From the NCBI GenBank assembly GCA_964057225.1, contig OZ059895.1, positions 5,580,001 to 5,644,000 of the forward strand: a stretch of DNA of 64,000 bases. The letters run 5' to 3'. The DNA comes from Auanema rhodensis. Lineage: Eukaryota; Nematoda; Chromadorea; Rhabditida; Rhabditidae. Under the pieces are notes generated by a model. That model was given only the letters and a program-made list of their open reading frames with translations. It searched no databases and was not told where the DNA came from. A program made the translations under genes and the position numbers. Below, piece after piece: positions 1 through 12,949 of this stretch. How positions within the stretch are numbered: position 1 is the first letter of the stretch; each line of letters opens with the position of its first letter.

Positions 1-688
1 AATTGGTTGTAATGAACAAGTTCATAACCAGCATTGAAAGACTATATTGAAGTCAATGACGCATGAGCAACATAGGTTGAATTAGTCAGGTTCTATCTAA
101 GCTTATTCACTTAAATGAATTTTTAGATGGATTAAGTTCAGAAACAAGAGAAAATGGACCAAGCAATAGTAAAAAAATTTAAAAAAAAACATAAAAATAT
201 TATGAAAATATTTGGAGAGATGACCAGCATAAACAAAACTTCACGTGAAAAGTTTAAATTATTAAAAAACAATTAACTATATGGTAACTATATCATAACT
301 ATATGGTTTTATAATATAAAATACAATGTTATAATTAAGATTATAGTATATTCATGTTAACTATATGTATATATGGATATTTACAAAATGAATAGATTAT
401 ATGAAACATGTGGATATTTGACTTATTTGGAAAACATGAAAATACATTTCTCACATATGTATGTTCGTCAAAAACAGAAAGACATTATACTCTGAAGCTG
501 AATGGTGAGTGGATGACTTGTTGGTTAGGATCTCTGAGTGTGCTGGCTGAAATCTCCATCTGGAGAACAGAGCAAGATGGGGAAGAAGAAGAAAGAAAAA
601 GAATTGGCACCAAGTTTTCTTCTTTGTCATATGCATGAGACCGTAGTGATGTGATTGGAGATGCTCCTTTAGGTATTCGGTAGAATGG

Positions 689-691
689 CAT

Positions 692-774
<83 letters not shown>

Positions 775-784
775 CGAGAGAGAG
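689..784. repeat. (GA)n microsatellite, interrupted
   Basis: Purine tract of GA repeats broken by single A or T insertions. It is one of many such tracts in the left two thirds of the window with GA on the plus strand. Confidence 0.95.
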
Positions 785-2697
785 AACAGAATATTAGGCT
801 TACAATCTTAAACGGTTTCTCCAGTTCTCGGGATAATCAAAGCTAAGTTAGGAAATCCAGGTTGTATGGATATGATTGTGTTGACAGCGTGTGTGTGTCG
901 AAAGCGCAGGGTGAGGGTGGAGAGCGGGGGTGTAGGAAGGAGGAGAGATGGAAGAGAGAAAGAAATAGAACCAGAGCAGGCAGGGAAACATTTTTCGAGC
1001 CAGAGTCAGCTAAAGCTGAAACCTGATGAATATGAGAGAGTATTCATGTGTGATGTGAAGCAGAGGAGAGTGTAAGACGCAGCGAGAGACTGCGATTCTG
1101 TTCTCAATGGCTGCCGTAGAGCCGCAGAACCAGAACCAAACGGGCAGCTCGGCAGGCAACCACAGTTAGAAAAATGAAAAAAAGATAATAAGGAGAGAGG
1201 AAGAGAGAGAGAAGGAGGGTGAGAGATATATAGAGAGCGAATGCAAGATAAGTTTTAGATGGGAAGGAAGTAGCGAGCAAGAAGCTCACTACTACACCTG
1301 TAATCAACATCATTTTCAATTTCTCTCCTAAATATTAGCGACAGCATGTGATATAATGAATTCCGATGGGGGGGAAATATTTTCAGCCAAACGTGAAATA
1401 TTTATATTTTTTTTAAATTTTGAAGATGTCACAGCTGTTTTTGATTAAAATCGAAGAAACTAATATGGAGAGGTAAGTAGAAAAAACAGAAGGAAGGAAG
1501 TAAAATTAAGAAGTTATATCATAACTGGAATATAAGACAGTTGATTTATAATTGAATCAGATTATGATTATAAGAAGCTATGAAACATAAAACAAATAAT
1601 AAAATCAAGAATATTGCTCTATTTTTGTTAAAAAAAAAAGAAAAAAAAGAAGATTTCGATAATGATGTTGATGAAAAAAAGCTGGTAATGATCGAGGGTG
1701 GTATTAACGTAAGAATATTGTAAGAACAAAAAAAATGTAATTAATGGTATGTGAGTACGAAAAAGGAGATGATGTGATATAGGTTGTTGGTAAAAAAGTA
1801 AGCGGTGGAAGATGAAACATACATATGTATATATCTTTATATAATTTTACTTTTATTTCATAAAATGAATTAATATTATGAAAATTTATATATTTTATAT
1901 AATATAGTATAAATTATTATAAAATATTAACTATAAGTAACAGTTTAATATAAAAGATTAACAGATGAAAGAGGATAAAACATTAAAAATGCTATTATTC
2001 GCTCTTTTCATCCAAAGAAACAGTCTGAAAAATGAAGAAAAAAGGTTGGTATTTTTCATAAACTTCAAATTCAAAATGTTGTACTCAACATTGTACAGTT
2101 ACAATTATTTTTGAATGATATCTGCAACACAAAATGTTTGATAATTGAGTAGAAGCTGGCTGCTGATGTTGTTGCTACTACAAGAGTTGTTGTATCTTTG
2201 AGCTCACAATATAGAAGCAAGAGAAAAACAAGAGAAAATACAAAAAAGAAATGCAGAAAATGAGATAATGTGTGAAGTATAAGATGAAGAAAAGAAGAAA
2301 GAAGACGTCAATATAGAACTTAGTATTGAGAGATTCTTTTTTTTTCTCATTCTTCATGTATTTCATCTATAATACTCTACTACGTCTCTACAGTTGATTT
2401 CGTAATAATTCCAAGAATATGAAATAATTTTTAGCAAAAATGGAAAGAAATATGATTTCAGAGATCAGTTCTATATGATAACTTGAATATTCTAATATAT
2501 AATAATTAATGAATGAAAAGCATTCAATCACACGGAATTAAATGAAAAAAAAAAAGTTTTTTTGCTTTCGTCTCATCGTCTATTTCCTGCTTTCAAGTTG
2601 TATTATCAATTTGCTTTGAAGCTTGAACTAAGTTGAACGCAAATGATCTCATATATTTGAATAAACTACTACAACCTTTTCTTCGACTGTGAGCTAA

Positions 2698-2746
<49 letters not shown>

Positions 2747-3680
2747 GGTTAAGACAGAAGATTGTACTCAATGTAACTCTAAGTATTATCTTGTAAATTA
2801 CTATAAGATTGCTTGTTTTAATATTTCTCTTTGCAAGCATAGCCACAATAATACTCATAAATGTTGAGGAAAACACAAAAAGGAAAGATTGTTGAGCAGA
2901 ATATTGCTCAGCTGATTCTGGCTTCTCGCTCATCGACGTCAACAACAACGACATGACGACAAGCGAACAGTGAGGCTTCAATCACAAGAGGATGAAGTCG
3001 TTGATACAAAAAATTGAGCATTGCGGATATTCTTAATCATAAACTTTAATTCTAACGATGAATATTAGAAACATACATGATTTGAATTTCTATTCTTTAT
3101 GTCAGTGATGTTGCGAAGCTTGTATGAATCAGTGTCAAGCCAGCTGAACTTGAGCAAGTTGGAATCGTAATGAACTGATAGGAAGGTAAAACGGCAAAGC
3201 TGTTTGAAGGCTGGTTTAGTAGGCTGATGACTAAATACTGATATTGGCTTTCGTTCTTTAGCCATGAAGCTATTGGCTAGATGCAGCTGAATGACGATTG
3301 ATGATATCAGCATTTATCGTCTTGCATTTTATGTTTCAGATGAATGAACGTTGTTAATAGTTAGTTTAACATTCTAACGGTATGATGCTCATGTTTCTAA
3401 AACGGAAATCAAGCTGAATCATATGTGCGGAAGAAGAAACAGCTTCACGTGATTAGCTTACATCCTGTTTTTATAAAATGATGTATCAATAATGAAAGAA
3501 GACGATTTTCAAGATAAAGAATATTATAATATAATTAAATATAAATTTGATACAGTAAACTATAAATGTTTTTGATATAATTTAATTGAAAATGGTAAAT
3601 AAGGAAAATTTGAAGAACATTGAGATAAGTATGATAGAACTTGAAAGAACATACTTATACTGAATAAAGGTAAAGAGTAT

Positions 3681-3681
<1 letters not shown>

Positions 3682-3726
<45 letters not shown>
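3682..3726. repeat. (GA)n microsatellite
   Basis: Near-perfect GA repeat of about 45 bp. Its reverse complement gives the meaningless Leu-Ser open frames seen at this position. Confidence 0.95.
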
Positions 3727-3733
<7 letters not shown>

Positions 3734-6700
3734 TAGAGAGAGAGAGAAGAGGTAACAAGACATATGAAGTTCAAAAATAGTTTGAATATCATGACGATGA
3801 TGATGTCATTCAACATGATATTTTCAATTTTTGAAAGCCCTTCCATGAAATGAGCAAAATGATTCCGGCCGTCGGGTATAATGTTCCGGTTAGATATCCT
3901 TATCAACCAATCATCCGGAGATAATTGTATTCAGGAACAGTTGGATATATTGGAGAATTTACACCTCATTCAGCATTATAACTGACCACCCTACCATTTC
4001 AGGAAAATGTGATTTGCTTTTCAGGATGTCTTTCCGGAAAACCAAAAAAGGAAGTCTATCCGGTTGAAAACGGTTTGTTGATTTCGATGAAATAGTAAAA
4101 CGATGAAGATAATACGTTTTCTGAAAAGGATTGAAATGAAAGAAATATTTAAATACAAGAATCAAGAGAGAATTTATAAGTAAATAGTTAAAAAATTATA
4201 AAATAAGTTAGTATAGTTAACACATCTAATATCAATGTATGACGATGATGTAAAGAAAAATTATAATAACAAGATGTCATTATTAGATAGAATTCTATTT
4301 ATAGAGGGAGAAGAGAAAGAGAGAAAGAGAGAGAGACAGATTTGGATAACCGAATGAGGGAATTGTATTTGTTTGAATCTCCTATCGAATCAACAACAGA
4401 TCATGATTATCATCAGACGATTTGATGGCATTTTTCTTTAAAGAAATAAAAAGAAAACTATGATGCAATTCAATTGTATACATTATGGTAAAGAATAGTA
4501 AAAATGGGAAAAAGAATGAATGAGAACATGAGACATCGAACATGAGTTTGTTGTTGAAAATCTTTTGTTTAATAAAAAATAAATATTTTTGTTGAATATC
4601 AATTAGAAATACAAATCATATATGATATTTAAAGTAATTTATATAATAAAACATATAATTAATTAATATTTTACAAATAATAATAAAGAATTTACATTTT
4701 AATTCTTAAAAATATATTGAAATATCTGTAAAAAATTTTAAAATGATTACGTCAAAAGGTGAATGAAAAATAGATTTATGATGTAAGAATAAATAATTTT
4801 TAAAACATATATGTATATACATAGATGAATGATTTGAAAATTAAAATATAAATTAAGAAAAGAAATAAAAGAATTTTCTTAAAAAATAATTAAAATATTT
4901 TAATATTAACTATATTATTATTATTTTTCAAAAAGAAAACTATTCTGAGTTCTTTTCGCTTTTCCTTGCTCATGAAATGAAAAGCAAATGTGCTCTTCTG
5001 ATAATTTAACCAAAAATGGCTGGATAGTCTGATATGTTTAGATGGATGACGATAGTTCTTAGGCTGATCTTTATATTTTCTTAGAATATACAATAAATTT
5101 AATTTAATTAAAACGTTAACTATAAATAATAATTAATATAATTATATAGTAGAAAAAAAAATATATAAGTGATAGAGGTGAGAATTAGAAGAAAGATAAA
5201 CTATTAAGAATGAGATAATCCGTCACTGACTTTCATTGAATCTATCTTTCTCTCTCATATCATCTCTTCTTTGTCTATGATTCTTTGTTTGTTATGCAGT
5301 AAAATCTTAGTGACTATTATCACAAAAAATAAATGATCAAAGTTTTTTTTTTGATTATTTTGTATTTTGAATTTCAAAGAAGCTGAAGAATAAAATATTT
5401 ATTATAGGTTTTCCTATTTCATAAAGAGAGAGAGAGAACGAGAGAGAGAGAGAAGTAACTTCATATAAAAAAAATTTTTGTGAGAAAGACGATCAAAACA
5501 TTAAAGTTTGAGTTTTGTGAGGTAGAAAACAGAATAATTATAGAAGATGTATATGTATGTTGGTACAAAACAGGAACAACATCATAAGGTTGTTAAAAGA
5601 TCTAAGCAATTTTGATATTAGATTGTTATATAAGTAAAGTAAAAGATTATTATATTGAATAAAACAATATTTAAATATAAAAAGAGAATTCAAAATAAAA
5701 TTTGAGACCGTTGTAGCCAACATTCTCACATGAAATATCTAAAATTTTGCATATTGAATGAAAAGTAACATTTTTCAAAGTTTAATCTATGAATATTTGT
5801 TTGAATAACAAACTATTCTATGAATTAACTATGTATATATAAGATAATATCATCATTTAATGAATATGTTCTGAAACATTTTTGTATAATCAAAAAGTAG
5901 GCAAACTTCAAAAGAAAGTAAGCTTAGAAGTTTGTAACTTCAAATATGATTCAAAGAAAACTGATGAAAACAAAAGAATAATGTAAATACAAAAAGAAAA
6001 TAATTAAAAGTTATTTTCACCAAATGTCATAGAAATATGATAAGAAGGTTCAGGAAAAAATTAAAAGAGAAAGATATGGAGAGAGGGAGAGAGAAGATCA
6101 ATTGAATTCATTCGCTTTCCTTTCTTTCACTTCATTTTCTGGATAAATATACAAGTTCAATGTGAGTACGAAGAAACGATTGAGATTACGCTGAGGGAAG
6201 CGTATTTCGAGGGAGCAGTGAATGTTAAAGAATTGAAAACTAGAAATAGAGAAGATGAAGGAAGAAGAGAAAAGAAGAGAGAGAGAGAGAGAGAGAGAGA
6301 AAAGTGTTGCTAACAACTAGTCAGCAGAAACAAAAAAGGACAACAATCAACTTTAATGTAATCAAATATTAATTTAATTGGAACCAAAATATAAAGTAAA
6401 TCTAAAAAAGGTAAGGATAGGTATATAAAGAAATAGAGAGAGAGAGAGGGAGAGAGAGAGAGAAAGAAATTCTATATACACATAGTATATTTCGTACTCT
6501 TACTATCTATTTCTATCTTTTCTACTCCATTAATTTATATTTTATTCTCTCCTGTTTTAAAATAATATTCCGTTCAACACGTCCGACCACCCGCTTCAAT
6601 GCTATCATATTGCACTTATCTGATTCCAAATATAGTATTCACAAGCATAATATTCACAGAAAAATCTGAGATATTTAACATGCTTCAGGCTATAGAAGGA

Positions 6701-7179
6701 AGCAAAAGGAGGGAAGATGACAGGATTATATGTATATTTATGAATAATATATAATATAAACATATATAGTTTAGTATTGTTTAAATGAAAAAATACAAAA
6801 AAAAAGAATAAATGATTGAAGGAAGGACAGAAAAAAAGATGAAAAGACATGTGAACTGAGAGGATAGAAGAACGAACGATGAAAGACCTCCTCATTCAAT
6901 TGCTTCTATAAGATGAAGGAAAATGAAATAATTTGCTTATGAAATGATTTTTTGAAAAAGAATAAAAGTAAAAAGACAAGGATTGAATGTATATAGAAGG
7001 ACATTTTTAGTTATTCGAGCTTTTCTTTTTTTTTCCTTTTTGGCCCTTTCCTCCTACCCCTTTTTCCAAAGAGAGAGAGAGAAAAATAGAAATAAAGAAA
7101 GAGAGAGAGAGAGAGAGAAATAGAGAGAGAACGAGAAATTACATCGTCCAGCTAAGGGGAAGACATTCATACTATTTTG

Positions 7180-7205
7180 GTGTTGTTGTTGTTGTTGTTG
7201 TTGTT
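7180..7205. repeat. (GTT)n trinucleotide repeat
   Basis: About eight GTT units, flanked by unrelated sequence and not inside any supported exon. Confidence 0.9.
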
Positions 7206-8206
7206 CCAGTTGTTTGGTTAAAGCTTACAAGATTGGAAAAAGTGAGGAAAAATAAAGAAAAAGAAGAAATGAGAGGGATAGCTATATACATATATGTATA
7301 TGTATATGTATATTCACATCCATTTCTATACAATATATATAAAATTTTAAAAATCTGAAATCATGTTGAGTATAAAGAGATAATAGATTCTCTTTACCTC
7401 TATCTTAGTTATCTACATTCAACTCGTTTTTAAGGTTTTTTTAGATTTTTGAGCCATTAAATGAAAATGGAAGTTTCAGTTGCAAACGATATGGCTTGAA
7501 GCACAAAAAATAGAATTACCGCCAGCTTGAGTCTGGCATTCACCAGAATATCTCTATGAACTCAATGCTCCTCATCACACCCATGTTTCACTCTCTTCCT
7601 CTTTTCAATATTACGTATTGCTCTCTCCTTTTACTAGATATACCCTAGGGAATTCCCAAAATTATCTTTAAGTGAGAGTGCAAATCACAAACTATATAGA
7701 GCATACAGATCAAAATACGTTTGAACTAAACGAGAGCAAAAAATGATAGTGAAGCTTATGAGGTGGCCAGAGCTAGAAATGAGCTCTCTGCTTTTATCCA
7801 TCTCCCTTTACTCTTTTTCACTCTGTCTCTATCTGTTATCCTATCTTTATCTCTTCTCTCTGTTCTTCTCCCTCACAATTTCTTCTCTCTTTCTATGCCA
7901 TTAAGCTTTCCCATAGCCGATGGCGAGAAACGATGTATCAGCTTGAAAGAGGACCGATAGCATAGAACGGCAGGACACACATGCATTCATGGAAAGTTTA
8001 GAAGAGTATAAGAGAAAGAAGAGAAAATAGGGAAAATAGCAGGGCATGAAGAAGAGAAAATGATGCAAAAAATAGAAAAAGGAGCGAAAACGAGGAAAAG
8101 TAAAGGCGGGATAACGCTAAGGCTAGAGGCAAATGTGGTCTAGTAACCGCAATCGGAACAGAGAGAGAAATAGAGACAGATATGTATATGTAGAGAGAGA
8201 GGGAGA

Positions 8207-8240
<34 letters not shown>

Positions 8241-9091
8241 AAGAGAAGAATAAGATAGACAAAAATGGCACTATAGTAAAAAAAGGGCTGCAGAATTGAA
8301 TAGAACGAAAATAGAACTAGAGGATAGACAACCATATTTGAGGCCCTCCGGCTGTTTCGTCCTTCTGGCATCGAAAAGAAAAAAAAAAAGAAGAAAAAGA
8401 AAACTGAAAGTATGAACGAAAGAAAAGCTACAAACACCATTCTAAATACATATATTGTTCTAAAAATATTTCTTCAAAGCTACAAGTAGTATTAGAGAAT
8501 ACAAACTAACAACATGTGCATATATATATATAATATATAATATATATATGTATATATAGTATAGTTTATCTTAATTATAAAATATTACAATAAGTATATC
8601 AAAATAGTTTTGGTATCATAAGCTTTAGGACATAATCATTAATAAAATTACCGTAATCTCAAATGACATAATTAAGGCATAGTAAACGGAAATAAATATA
8701 CATATAGTATATATATATATACTAGATAGATATAGTTAAATGTACAAACATCTTATATATATACTATACTATACTATATATACTTTGACATAATGGGAAT
8801 GAGGCAATTCAAATTATAATGATTATAAGGAATTAAATAATAATAATATCTATTTAACTATTTGAACTAATAAAATTTAAAATTATTCTACATGTACATT
8901 ATGTTAGTATAATTAAAAATATAAAATATAATATGAACATATACATAGATGTATATATTCAAATTATAATTTGTTCTATAATCCTTACAATACGAAAAAA
9001 AAAAACAAAATTGTATATAATATAATTTATATTATAAATAACTATTTAAACTATTTATTTTATACATATGTCTGTTAATATATATTTTGTT

Positions 9092-9190
9092 TTAGAAACC
9101 TTCTTCGTTTATCTTAAGTGGTGTATTAAAAATTTGGAATGCATCAATCTCAAATGGCAAAAAGTCATCAGCAATAGCAGTATCAGACAT
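9092..9190 (-). CDS. Possible 32-residue ORF or first exon
   Basis: A minus-strand frame runs from an ATG at 9190 to a TAA at 9092-9094 and begins MSDTAIADDFLPFEID. The ATG directly follows a splice-acceptor-like sequence ending in AATTAG, so it could be the first coding base after a cis- or trans-splice. The peptide is acidic and not low-complexity, unlike the surrounding DNA. I recognise no family. It may be a complete micro-protein or an exon using the GAAG|GTTTCT donor-like site near its end. The plus strand is also open here, so coding status is uncertain. It lies head-to-head with the plus-strand gene that follows. Confidence 0.25.
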   Translation of the reverse strand: MSDTAIADDFLPFEIDAFQIFNTPLKINEEGF

Positions 9191-9389
9191 CTAATTCTTG
9201 AAATTTAGATTTTAAAAGATCAGATGAAAGACAAAAAATAATTCGTTTTCTGTCTTTTATTCAAACTTAAATGTAATTAACTATGCATATAGTTAAGAAT
9301 ATTTTATAATTATATATATATATAAAATAATAAAACTATATTAATATACATAATTTATTATTAAAAATAAAAAAAAATAAAATTCAAAA

Positions 9390-9464
9390 ATGGCAATAGT
9401 AGAAGAATTGAAGACAAAGAGATTGAATAAGATATATAGAAAGACAGAGACTTGTGAAACTGCC
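9390..9464 (+). CDS. Possible upstream first exon of the 10.3-11.8 kb gene
   Basis: ATG at 9390 opens a frame beginning MAIVEELKTKRLNK that reaches a possible donor (GCC|GTAAAC) after exactly 25 codons. The 10325 acceptor of the downstream gene also opens in phase 0 and its frame stays open upstream of the proposed ATG at 10340. The two could therefore be joined across an 860-nt AT-rich intron, making the protein about 30 residues longer. The donor is only fair, and a trans-spliced start at 10325 is an equally good explanation. Confidence 0.25.
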
Positions 9465-10339
9465 GTAAACATGCAAAGCAATTAGCTTACTTTATTGATT
9501 AGAAGAAGAAAAAATATTATATATATATATATACTATATATATATAATTAATAATTTAATACTAATTATTATTATATATATATACCTAATTAATATAAAA
9601 AAAATTAAACCAATTGAAGAAACAAAAATTAAAATATAAAATATTCTAATTAGTCACGTGTCACGTATATCATTTTATTTGTATTTTTTATATTTTATTT
9701 ATATATTAAAATAGTTATCTATAAGGTATGTTTATTTATATATTTTATAGTTTGTTTAGTTATTTTTATAAATTTTTGTCGATAAAAATTAAAAACTGTA
9801 GAAATGAACAAGTTCAAATATTCTTAAATAAACTATAAAAACCTTTGTTTATAAAAAAATCAACTTTAAAAGTAAATTTAAACTTTTTCATATAAAGTTT
9901 TATGTAATTTATCTTTGAAGTAAAATTATTATAAATAATAATTAGGAAAACTTATTTGTTCTTGTTAGGTATTCAATTTTTATCGCATAGTTAGTATAGT
10001 TTTTTAATTATTTTAAAAATTATTTTGTTATTTTAATCAAAATATGTCTATTGATGTATGTTTCATTTATAGTATGATGTATATTTCAATATAGTTATCA
10101 TAATATTGATTATAATATTATTTGATTGATCAATATTCTCTTATATTGACTGTCTTTATTTTACCTTAAATTTATTTTTTTTTTATTTTTAAAAATTATT
10201 TATCTAAAATATAATATTATTCTTAATTATTTGATAAAATTATATTTATATTTTTCTTACAATTTTCTTAATTTATATGATATTGTATAGCTGAAATTGT
10301 AAAATTTTTTTATGATTTTTGTAGATAATTAGAAAAGAA

Positions 10340-11765
10340 ATGCTTGAATCAAGTACAATTGAAGAAGCTTTTACAGCATTCTATACATGTTCTGATTTAT
10401 CTGATAATGTTTGGATGACATTAAGTGAAGGTATAGATCATTTAGTAAGTTATATCATATAATATAAGATATAATTGTATATTATAAACAGGATTTATCT
10501 GATATTGTTAAAGCTAAAGAAATTGAAAGTACAGCATTACTAGGTATTGAGCATTGTGATGAAACTCAAAAAATGGTTTGTTAAATTATCATTTAAATTA
10601 TATTTTTTATTAAATATTTAGATGAATAGATTGGAAAAAGGTTTTGAATATATACGTCCAAAATTTGTATATTTGATGGACAAGTAAGATAATTTTATTA
10701 TAATTTTATTTGTATTATACTATAGAATCACTGAAGCTAAAAGACAAACTGAAGATTTAACTATGAAGAAAAATCAGTTGTCGCGATACTGTACAGAGCA
10801 AGCAGAAAAATTAGAAATGGTATGGTGTTTATAAGATATTTAAATAAAATTATTATTAATTATAAATTTAAAATTAAAAACAAATTATATATTGTATGTT
10901 TCAGTTGAGGATGAAACAACAAGAACGTCGTGAATATCCACGAAAATCTGATACTTATACAGTTGTTTTTCCTGAAACAAAAAAACCAGTAATACGTCAA
11001 TCACGTGCTGTAAGTATTAATATCTTAATATAATGTATAATTAAGATTTAATATTTATAGATGACAAGACAGAATAAAGTTAAAAATGCTATCAAAACAC
11101 CAATAACATATAAAACTCCTATTGTATGTTATTTATTTAATTATATAATATATAAATTATAATATTTAGTCAGATGAAACAATGTATTTCTCAATCTCAT
11201 CTAATAGAAAGGATGTTGTGGTATGTTATAACTTAATTATATATTTTTTTAAATATTTTATGTGTTTTAGAGATTTAACCGTGATAGTATGGATGATGCT
11301 GATATTGATTCATTGAAAAATCAAAATAATTATGTATGTTTCAACATTTTCTATTAATTATATTATAACTATAACTATATGTCATTTAATTTTTATAATA
11401 ACTATTGTATTCGTATAGGATTCGGAACATGCTCATGATCAAAGAAGATATGATGATATTCCTCGATTGGTTAGTTGAAATATTTTAATATTCAAAATTA
11501 TATTATTTAGATTGATGATCCTGAAATTGACTCGGCTTTGGTTCGTTCAAAGCGTAACCGAAGCCGTGGTCTGTCTGGTGCACGCAAGGTGGCGAAAGTA
11601 AGTTGGAGATACTTATTTCGAATAAGTTGCTAATCTATATAACTGCTAAGACGAATTGATGCTGCTAGTTTATTTTAGAAATTGCTACGAAGATCACGCT
11701 CACTATCTCATGCACTTCGTGGTAAAAGAGCTTTACCTACCAATAACCAAGTAGTTGATGTGTAA
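10340..11765 (+). CDS. Unknown 283-residue coiled-coil protein with basic C-terminus (11 exons)
   Basis: I do not recognise the family. Exons by hand: 10340-10444, 10492-10575, 10622-10683, 10726-10819, 10905-11009, 11061-11123, 11170-11220, 11271-11333, 11419-11469, 11511-11597, 11679-11765. All introns are 37-85 nt with GTATGT/GTAAGT-type donors and TTTAG/TTTCAG-type acceptors, and nine of ten are phase 0, so most exons are whole-codon modules. Residues 1-63 are mixed acidic helix. About 64-120 form a helix rich in Lys, Glu and Gln (ITEAKRQTEDLTMKKNQLSR) that looks like a coiled coil. About 121-200 are basic and disordered, and the last 60 residues are Arg/Ser/Lys-rich (RSKRNRSRGLS; RRSRSLSHALRGKR), which would suit a nuclear or nucleic-acid-binding protein by inference only. 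There is no signal peptide or membrane segment. The reading frame is open upstream of the ATG to the acceptor at 10324, so the true start may be earlier or trans-spliced. An AATAAA lies near 12000. Confidence 0.75.
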
Positions 11766-12054
11766 GATTTTAAAGAAAACAAATAATTATCTAAGAAATT
11801 CATATTGTAATCCATATTTTGCAGTTTACTTAATACAACATCATTTTATGCTGTACAATAAGTTTTATTGGATTTTAAATATATATTTCTTTGTTTTTAT
11901 TTATTCATTTTTAAGAAAAATAAATTTTTTTTTGCTTGATATGACACATTTTTGTGATGCAATTAATACATATAAATACATAATTAACTGTATAATCTCA
12001 ATAAATAATATATTCTCTTAACTATATGATATAACATACTATGAGTCAATTCAA

Positions 12055-12394
12055 ATGGAAGCAGTTACTGAACAGGTGTTGTTTGAGTTGTGTGATCGAA
12101 ACGCTTTCACAGTCTGTCGTAATTTTGCTCGTTGATGTCGATATTGTATTCTGAAAAAGTTGTTAACTATACTAATTATAATATATTTATTAATATACGA
12201 ACTCATTTATAGTATAAACAGTATTAATAGTCATAATACCATAAATGAATTTCATAAATGTTGGATTAATTGGTTTGAAGACAGATACAATCAGAATTGC
12301 AGAACAGCCGATATGAGCTAAATCGGAAATAATTTCTAAGTTTCCCGCCGAAACCATTGATTATCTGAATGAGCAACAAGATGAACTTGAATAG
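12055..12394 (+). pseudogene. Decayed or partial coding segments
   Basis: Three short frames in unusually non-repetitive DNA look like coding sequence. One at 12055-12135 begins MEAVTEQVLFELCDRNAF. One near 12205-12320 contains HKCWINWFEDRYNQNCR and ends at a TAA. One at 12341-12394 follows an acceptor-like TTTCTAAG and reads FPAETIDYLNEQQDELE before a stop. I could not find donor/acceptor pairs whose phases join them, so this may be a relic, or a very small gene whose splicing I misread. I do not recognise the family. It lies about 290 bp beyond the stop of the coiled-coil gene and is not obviously part of it. Confidence 0.3.
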
Positions 12395-12877
12395 AGACAT
12401 GAGATGATCATGAAAAAAAGAAAGGAAAATGAAATATTATAAGGCTTAAAGCTTAAAACTTAAGATATAAGATAAAAAATTATTTATTTAAATTCAAAAT
12501 TTATATTGTTAATTCATTTTAAACAAAATTTTCATTGATTGATAAGATAGTTGTATGATGATTTTTTGGCCCCCAAATGATTGTCTCGCTTTGTCCTGTA
12601 TAGATAACAAACGAAAACAGGCGGTATTGTTCGGAGATGATGATATATGTTAAGATAGCATAGCTTAATATATAAGAATCAAACTATAAAATAGAATATG
12701 ATTAATGATGTCATTTAGTATAGTTAAAAAGGGTAATTAGACAAATCTTGAATGAATTTTATATAAATTAACTGAATAATATTGTTAAATATTCAAAGAT
12801 TAGTTCTTAGGATATGTTTATTCTCTCATGGAATCTGAACTCTTCCAAGAGATAGAGAGTGAGAGATAGAGATATAT

Positions 12878-12949
<72 letters not shown>

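Larger units (their letters stand above)
1..9091. other. Repeat-rich non-coding region, no supported gene
   Basis: I find no exon chain with matched splice sites in this stretch. It is AT-rich and, on the plus strand, rich in purines. It carries GA tracts (689-784, 2698-2742, 3682-3726, 5425-5453, 6277-6303, 6433-6466, 7072-7133, 8157-8247), a (GTT)n run at 7180-7205 and AT repeats around 8520-8780. Open frames here, such as 866-1075 and 7763-7960, are low-complexity and lack splice or homology support. A cluster of TCCGG motifs lies at 3860-4070. A first exon of a distant gene could have been missed. Confidence 0.6.

Noticed and set aside
8123-8440. 105-codon minus-strand frame resembling a membrane protein
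   Set aside because: Its hydrophobic part is the complement of GA and GAAAGA repeats.
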